Positions 58,463 through 64,000 of a stretch of 64,000 nucleotides of DNA are shown here, in pieces; the stretch's first letter is position 1; each line of letters opens with the position of its first letter. The notes under the pieces are model-generated. The model ran no database searches. It saw only the letters and a program-made list of their open reading frames with translations, and was not told the DNA's origin. The stretch is from Hysterangium stoloniferum (Eukaryota; Basidiomycota; Agaricomycetes; Hysterangiales; Hysterangiaceae). The position numbers and the translations under genes were made by a program. The DNA lies in contig WHVD01000109.1 in assembly GCA_015178975.1 (NCBI GenBank), positions 223,326 to 287,325 of the forward strand, in the 5' to 3' direction.

Positions 58463-59173
58463 TCACCAAGGCAGAAGAAGGCTTGCACAGCCTCTAAACC
58501 TGCAGAAGAAGGTCTGCAATGCCTCTAAACTTGCAGAGAAAGTCCTCTTTTGGGCATTGATGTGATCACAATCATGTGAAAGTGGGATCATCCATTTTTC
58601 CTCCTTGTGTGTTGACTTTTGCCCATCCTTCCCGTAATCATGCAAAATGAGTTATGATGTCTGTGCCTGATTACATGAAGCTCATTATCAGCAATTAGCA
58701 GTCCTATATTGGAAGATGTGCTATGGACCTCCTTTAGTACAGACCAGGCTTCATGTGCAGTGTCTGTGGATTGGATGCCATAGCCAACAAGGTTTTTGAC
58801 ATTTAGATTAATCATTGCTTTTGCATACACATTATGCTGTTCCCATTCCTCAGGTGAAAGGGTTCTTGGATCCCCAGTAACCTGTCAGTGCAGGTACTGT
58901 GTTGTGGGCAAGTGGAGAGGGCTTCTAGGTATCCTTGGACACCTTGTGGACTTGCAGCAGACCAAATAGTGTCATGCCATGTGAGCCAATTTTGTCCATC
59001 AAAACAGTCTTCAGGTTGCAGCATGAATACTGGTTGGTTAGATATATTTACTTCCAATACAAGCAGGGTCATGTTTGGTCAGTCATGGGGTCAGATTTAT
59101 TTGGTTCAGTTGGTTGGGGTCAGGTTCTGTTTGTTCTGTCAATTAATAGCAATGGTTTAACAGCTTTGGATGT
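58463..59173 (-). pseudogene. Ty1/copia gag remnant
   Basis: Minus frames 59072-58812 and 58830-58588 give FDGQNWLTWHDTIWSAA and GVQGYLEA, then MINLNVKNLVGYGIQSTDTA and HEAWSVLKEVHSTSS. This is the copia gag-polypeptide pattern (W..W / L....H....A.E.W..L). It starts just inside the LTR and primer site at 59174-59469. A frameshift separates the halves and the pol part is missing. Confidence 0.7.
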
Positions 59174-59184
59174 GGCCCATAACC
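59174..59184 (-). promoter_or_regulatory. Half-tRNA-iMet primer binding site of the copia element
   Basis: GGTTATGGGCC on the minus strand, directly next to the LTR end TTGTTACA. Confidence 0.7.
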
Positions 59185-59469
59185 TGTAACAAGTATGCTA
59201 CATAGGTTGAGTAAGTTAATGTAAATGTGAACATAATAGCTGTAATATACCTCAGTTGACACAAGTGGGTGATTCAACTGAGGTATGGGGCTGCGAGTGC
59301 CAAAGAATAAATAGGTAAAAAATAATATGACAGTGAAACAATGAGACTGAGACATGGTATACATGTGTAAGGTATGGCACAGTGTGGTGTGGCCATTGAA
59401 GATACAGCATGGTGTGGTGTGGCCATTGAAGCTTGGCACAAGGCTAGAGTGCAAGAGCCTAATTTAACA
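59185..59469 (-). mobile_element. 5' LTR of the minus-strand copia element
   Basis: 285 bp, TGTTAAATTAGGCTC...CTTGTTACA. It contains a duplicated CAATGGCCACACCACACTG block and the TACCTCAGT/AACTGAGGTA inverted motif shared with 9947-10242 and 23425-23465. Confidence 0.75.
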
Positions 59470-59489
59470 AAAGTTCAGTTACAGCCTTT

Positions 59490-59781
59490 TGCATTATGTA
59501 AGGCACATGCTAGATTTGTGGGGAAATATTGCTGAAAATTGAAAACTTTGTAGCTCTTTCAATAATTGACCAATTGCCTTGTAACTCCATATACACATTT
59601 TACTACTATATATCTAGTATAGTTTGATGTAATAATTCCAAAATTTGACCTACAGCATGTTTTCCAAAATTGCAGTCCATTTGAGCTTGCAAACCAATTC
59701 ATGAGCCAACAGATGTGTCATTCCCAATGAGCTTGTAATATGTTTTTTATATGTATCTAGGTAGTAAAAATGACAACACCT
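59490..59781 (+). repeat. Single arm of the foldback family at 41484-42184
   Basis: Matches 41490-41760 (CCAAAATTTGACCT, TCCATTTGAGCTTGCAAAC and ends TGTAAGGC). The second arm is absent; the LTR at 59782 begins where it would follow. Confidence 0.65.
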
Positions 59782-60483
59782 TGTTACAACCAGAATTCCT
59801 GCCAGACTCTGGGCACTAACTTATACGCACCCGCACCCTATATGCACCAATTGTCAGTTTACTGGAATTCCCACTGGACTCCATACATCAGACTTGTCCA
59901 CGTTCGACTTCATTACATCATGTATCAGTCACCAGAATACCCGCTGGACTCCATCCCTGTCTATGTCCAACCTCGTCCCACGCATCAGTCACTGGACCCT
60001 GCTTGGAAAACCCGTCATCCCTCTAACTGAGCCCTGTTCCCATTTTAGTCAAATGACCTGTCACAATTCAGACTCTGCTCCATTCTGTCCCATTCCTAAC
60101 ACCAAATTTGGTGTTTACTTATCCCATTTTATGTTTTGCTAGTTTCGTTTCATTATTACTGGATTTGGTATGTTATTTATTCCACGGTCTATATAGTCTG
60201 GCAGATGTTGTACATACAATCCAGTCAGAAAATCAGCTTAGATTCTCCCCAGTAATCTAGTACATTTTCCACTCTAAACTCCTCCTTGAATTACACTGCT
60301 CTCGCTAGTTGGAGCCCATGGGCTCCGACACATCTATCTCTTAAAACTCTGACTTATTTATCTCTACTCCCCGACCTCTCGACCCACGCCCTCCAACCTA
60401 CGACCCTCAACCCACAAACTCTGCCCGGACTCCCCAGGTTTCCCATCCACCTGTTTGAAATTGGACAACACGATCTCGCAAGG
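59782..60483 (+). mobile_element. LTR of the TGTTATGACTGG family, interrupted by gypsy A
   Basis: TGTTACAACC start; matches 28205 onward to CACGATCTCGCAAGG and stops where the gypsy A LTR begins. The remainder is presumably beyond the right end of the window. Frames inside (59770-60142, 60286-60579) are not genes. Confidence 0.75.
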
Positions 60484-61203
60484 TGTTACGACCGTGTCGC
60501 AACCCTATCGGCCCCGAGGTTATCGCCACTTGTCAACGTTTCAAGACGTCCCCTCGGAAACCATCGGCCCCGAAGCTGACGAATGTTTCGCGAAGATCAA
60601 ACTCCATTTACGCCCACGTCAAATAACTCGTATTGTCTGGTCAAACTTTGATACGTCCCCTTTATTATGTTGATCCGTTCAATCTTATGTTTCGCATATG
60701 TCAATCTATATTTGTAGTCCTCGAACCATTTCCTTTTATCGTAATTCCGCTCTCGGTTATCATCGGCCTCCGAACTAATCATAAACTTCCCGTTCCTAGT
60801 CAAGCTTATTGTTAATACCGTGTTCCGCCCTTCTCCCCATTAGTATTTTCCAGACGCCTGTTACTTGTATATGAACCCGCTGTAATTGTAGTTACTAGAC
60901 AATCAGAATATCGACTCAGAATACCCTCATACACCTGTATCAGTCTCATACTAAGACTTCCCCCATCCGCCTTCGCGTGCGCTCGCCCACTCCCGGCCCC
61001 GACCCCTTGGCCCGACGCTCGACTTGTCCTTCGATTCCGATCGGTATCACGCTGAAAGGTACTCACTAGGACTAGTCTTCGCCCGCCCGAAATTTAAGGA
61101 CATCCTGCGGATATTTGCGAGGGCGCAGCCCATAAGCTGAAGCCAAGTCCTTCCGATCGGTCCCTGTCGGCCACCGACATTAGTCAGTTTCCAGTTCTTA
61201 ACA
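60484..61203 (+). repeat. 5' LTR of gypsy element A
   Basis: 720 bp, TGTTACGACC...TTCTTAACA. Near its 3' end (61112-61150) it carries the GCAGCCCATAAGCTGAAGCC box that is also found in the unrelated TGTTATGACTGG LTRs. Confidence 0.88.
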
Positions 61204-61241
61204 GTATATTCTGATTTCACACTCGCATTTTCCGTCTAAAC

Positions 61242-62540
61242 ATGCCTCCGAGGAAAAATGCCAAGCCTAGCGGCGAAGCAGAATCTTCCACTCTCAAGTC
61301 TCCTTTTCTGTATACAGCCCGAGCTACTCAGAAAACTCCGCTACCAGAAACCTCCGAAGGAATCTCGCTTTGTGGAGATTACCGGCGATGCTGAAGAAGT
61401 AACTGAAGCAACCGATCCCGAAGCAACTGAGGAGATTAACAATCAACCAGTTTCGGAACACGAACCCGAGGATGGCGACCAACCTCAGGCTAGTGGCTCC
61501 AAGAAGTCTGCAAAGAAGAAACCGGCTCTCGACCCTGAAGAAACATGGGAATTGTTTTCAGGTACACTAGGATCCCTTAATGAATTCCTTAAAAGCAATA
61601 TCAAGGAAAAGGAACCTGGGCAAACCCGAGTCAACAAACCCGAGCCATTTACTGCTCAAACCCGAAGAAATTGCCGACATTCCTTATGCAATGTCGATTC
61701 AACTTTCGGGACCGCCCGGCTGCATTCGCAACGGATGACCGAAAGGTAAACTTCGCACTCTCATACCTTAAGGATTCCGCAGCAGCCTGGTTTGAACCCG
61801 CATTTTCTGGCCTCACCTCTGAAGACCCCGATTGGCTCCACGATTGGGATGCCTTTGTCGAGGAACTCGAAACCAACTTCGGCCCCTACGACCAAACCGG
61901 CGATGCCGAAACCGCGCTTTCTAATCTCAAAATGAAAGACACTCAGCGCATCACCGATTATATCGTCCAGTTCAACAACCTCGCCGCGCGTTGCGACTGG
62001 GGCGATTCGGCCCTCCGTTACCAGTTTTACTCCGGCCTTCCGTCTCGCCTCAAAGACGAAGTCTCCAAAGGAGAGACCGGCAAGCCGAAAACCCTCCCTC
62101 TCATGCGCCTGAAGGCCCAAAACGCAGACGCTCGATACTGGGAACGACGTTCGGAAATCAGTCGCGAAAACCCGTCGGACAAAAAATCATCGGACAACAA
62201 AAATGCCAATAAGTCTGGTAACCAAAACACCAATATAACTGGCAACTCGACTTCCGATAAGAAGTCCGAAAACAAAGGGTCTATACGACAAAAAAGGCAA
62301 GGGCAAACAGTCGAATAAGTCTCAAGACAAAGACAAACCCGACCTAACTGGCAAACTCGGCTCCGATGGCAAGCTCCTACCACAGGAAAAGCAACGCCGA
62401 ATGGACAACAACCTTTGTTTGTTGTGTGCAGATCCCGGACACCGAGTCGCTGCATGCCCAAAAGCCACAAAGCCCGATCGGCCAACACGGCCACGACCTC
62501 ACAACCGGCCAAGCCGGGCTGCCGAGTCGAAAAAAGATTA
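61242..62540 (+). pseudogene. gag of gypsy element A, frameshifted
   Basis: Starts at ATG 61242 (MPPRKNAKPSGEAESS), 38 bp after the LTR. A shift near 61350 moves to the frame with GDAEEVTEATDPEATEE, and another near 61650 to 61671-62318, which holds the Retrotrans_gag domain (FRDRPAAFATDDRKVNFALS, YLKDSAAAWFEPAF, YIVQFNNLAARCDW, FYSGLPSRLKDEV). A zinc knuckle CLLCADPGHRVAAC lies at 62416-62457. Gag forms the particle that packages element RNA. Confidence 0.85.
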
Positions 62541-62599
62541 AGCAACTCTCTGGATTCCGTGCGGTTGGAGAGTTGCGTTGAATCTCCTCGCACACCGGA

Positions 62600-63340
62600 A
62601 AATTGTCATCTTAACGCATCCGCATTGTATGATCCTAATTCTTTGTTCATAAATCTTACTTCGGAACCCTCTCGGGAGTTTCACTTTTCGAGCTCTCATA
62701 GATTCAGGTTCAACCCATTGTTTTATAGATACAAGTTTTTCCAGAAAAAATCAGTTGAAAAACCTATGCAATAGATCCGATTCCGCCTCCGACTTTTTGA
62801 TGGTACCTCAAACTCCGTAATCTCGCAAACCTGCGAACTCCGACTTCGGTTCCCGTGTGGAACCTTTCAGACAGTTACGTTTTTTGTAACACAGTTGGAC
62901 TCGAGCTGCTCCGTGGTTCTAGGACATAACTGGCTCACCCGCTTATAATCCGTTGATTGATTGGGTATTGGGCAGTATCCATTTCCGAACCCCGTCGGCA
63001 CCCGATACGACTGGTCCTTTCCGCCTGTTTCGGCAATATGGCCTCTACAGCACCTCCGGCCCCCGTGGCAAATCCGAGCTCTCCGCCGCCCGTCTCTCTA
63101 ATAAACGCCGCAGCTTTTATGAGAGCCATCAAGCTGGACGGCTCCCGAGCATTTACAGTCAATCTTAAAGTTGACGAAGTCACCGGTCGCTTTGCATCCC
63201 CGGTGACCGAACCGATCGCAGATTTAGAAGGTGTTCCTAAAAAATACCATGAATTCGCAGATGTCTTCAGTAAACAAAAAGCTGATCGACTCGCCCCTCA
63301 CAGGCCTTACGATTTGAAAATTGATATTGAAGATGGTTCA
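62600..63340 (+). pseudogene. Aspartic protease region of gypsy element A
   Basis: The catalytic motif ALIDSGSTHCFID is at about 62689-62727, with DSG at 62701-62709; the second conserved block is VVLGHNWLTR near 62921-62944, followed by VPKKYHEFADVFSKQ and [12 protein letters not shown] leading into the RT. A TAG near 62772 and a shift around 62945 break the frame. Confidence 0.8.
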
Positions 63341-63348
63341 CATCCGCC

Positions 63349-64000
63349 CTAGGCCCAGTTTATCCTCTCTCGCAGTCCGAACTATCGGCTATCCGAGATT
63401 TCTTGGATGAACATTTGGCTATAGGTTTTATCCGACCCTCAAAGTCTCCCTATGGAGCCCCTGTCCTATTCGTTCGGAAAAAAGACGGTTCCCTTCGACT
63501 TTGCGTTGACTTTCGAGGACTAAACGCGATTACTCGAAAAGACAAGTACCCATTACCATTAATCTCCGATTTACTCGACGCCCCTCGGAAGGCCCGAATT
63601 TATACAAAGATAGATCTCAAACACGCCTATCATTTGGTTCGGATCGCCGAAGGCGACGAATGGAAAACGGCTTTTCGCACTCGCTATGGCTCCTTTGAAT
63701 GGTTAGTAATGCCTTTCGGCCTCACCAACGCTCCGTCGGTCTTTCAACGTTTTATCAACGATGTCTTTTCCGACCTCCTTGACGTCTTTGTCATTGTGTA
63801 CCTAGACGACATCCTCATCTTCTCCGAAGACCCTACACTTCATGATGAACACGTCCGTGAAGTCCTCCGAAGACTCCGAAAACATGGTCTTTTTGCGAAT
63901 GGTAAAAAATGTTCTTTTGATGTCGACACGGTTGAATACTTAGGCTTCATGATGGGACCTGATGGTCTCCGCATGGACGACGCTAAAATTCAAGTCATTC
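63349..64000 (+). CDS. Reverse transcriptase of gypsy element A (open, 3' truncated by window)
   Basis: A frame without stops from CTA at 63349 to the window end, 217 codons, beginning one base out of phase with the preceding polyprotein (a base is missing at CCGCCCTAGG). It reads [88 protein letters not shown] and [15 protein letters not shown]: all RT blocks with the catalytic YLDD intact (about 63796-63810), then [10 protein letters not shown] of the connection. RT copies element RNA into cDNA. Best preserved pol in the window. Confidence 0.9.

Larger units (their letters stand above)
60484..64000 (+). mobile_element. Ty3/gypsy element A, running off the right edge
   Basis: LTR 60484-61203, then gag, protease and reverse transcriptase in order on the plus strand. 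Codon use is GC-richer and the sequence less decayed than other gypsies here, though gag and protease carry several frameshifts. A solo LTR of the same family lies at 7891-8616. Confidence 0.9.

Noticed and set aside
61761..62593. Minus-strand frames of 119 and 188 codons opposite gypsy A gag
   Set aside because: Shadows of the GC-rich gag, which has recognisable Retrotrans_gag and zinc-knuckle motifs on the plus strand.

Overview
The window looks like repeat-bloated nuclear DNA of a filamentous basidiomycete, most likely an Agaricomycete. Evidence: 40-80 nt introns; a DUF6534 membrane-protein gene and duplicated isoprenylcysteine methyltransferase (ICMT) genes; a fungal-type U2 snRNA; and decayed transposons typical of that class (chromodomain Ty3/gypsy, Ty1/copia with half-tRNA priming, DIRS-like tyrosine-recombinase elements, Tc1/mariner, MULE). 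The species cannot be named from sequence alone.

Layout. 0-10 kb is nested dead transposons: gypsy gag holding a 1.1-kb TRIM, a DIRS-like element on the minus strand holding a solo LTR, and another solo LTR at 7.9-8.6 kb. From 10.4 to 16.5 kb and 42.7 to 48.1 kb lie two arms of a large inverted duplication. Each arm carries an ICMT gene (broken on the left, intact on the right), a U2 snRNA gene, a shared MITE, a minisatellite and a paralogous unrecognised ORF. The 26-kb spacer contains little-known low-copy DNA (16.5-20.1 kb), a 1.15-kb palindrome, a third intact ICMT gene (21.4-22.2 kb) and a nest of gypsy elements (23.8-41 kb). That nest holds three copies of an AT-rich TIR element, a Tc1 element, several solo LTRs and a 15-bp minisatellite.

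Right of the arm is the best protein-coding stretch: an intact intron-rich acyl-CoA/4-coumarate-CoA-ligase-like gene ending in the peroxisomal signal SKL (48.1-50.6 kb, minus) and a DUF6534 gene (53.3-54.8 kb, plus). From 55.8 kb the window returns to transposons: a copia RNase H tail, a tRNA-like SINE, inverted MULE fragments, a copia gag with its LTR, and a gypsy element that runs off the right edge with an open reverse transcriptase frame.

Few genes here work together in an obvious way. The ICMT copies would methylate prenylated cysteines at the ER, the ligase probably activates an organic acid in peroxisomes, and U2 serves splicing. The main interest is architecture: inverted duplications of small functional genes, and datable transposon nesting with several readable target-site duplications and paralogous empty sites.
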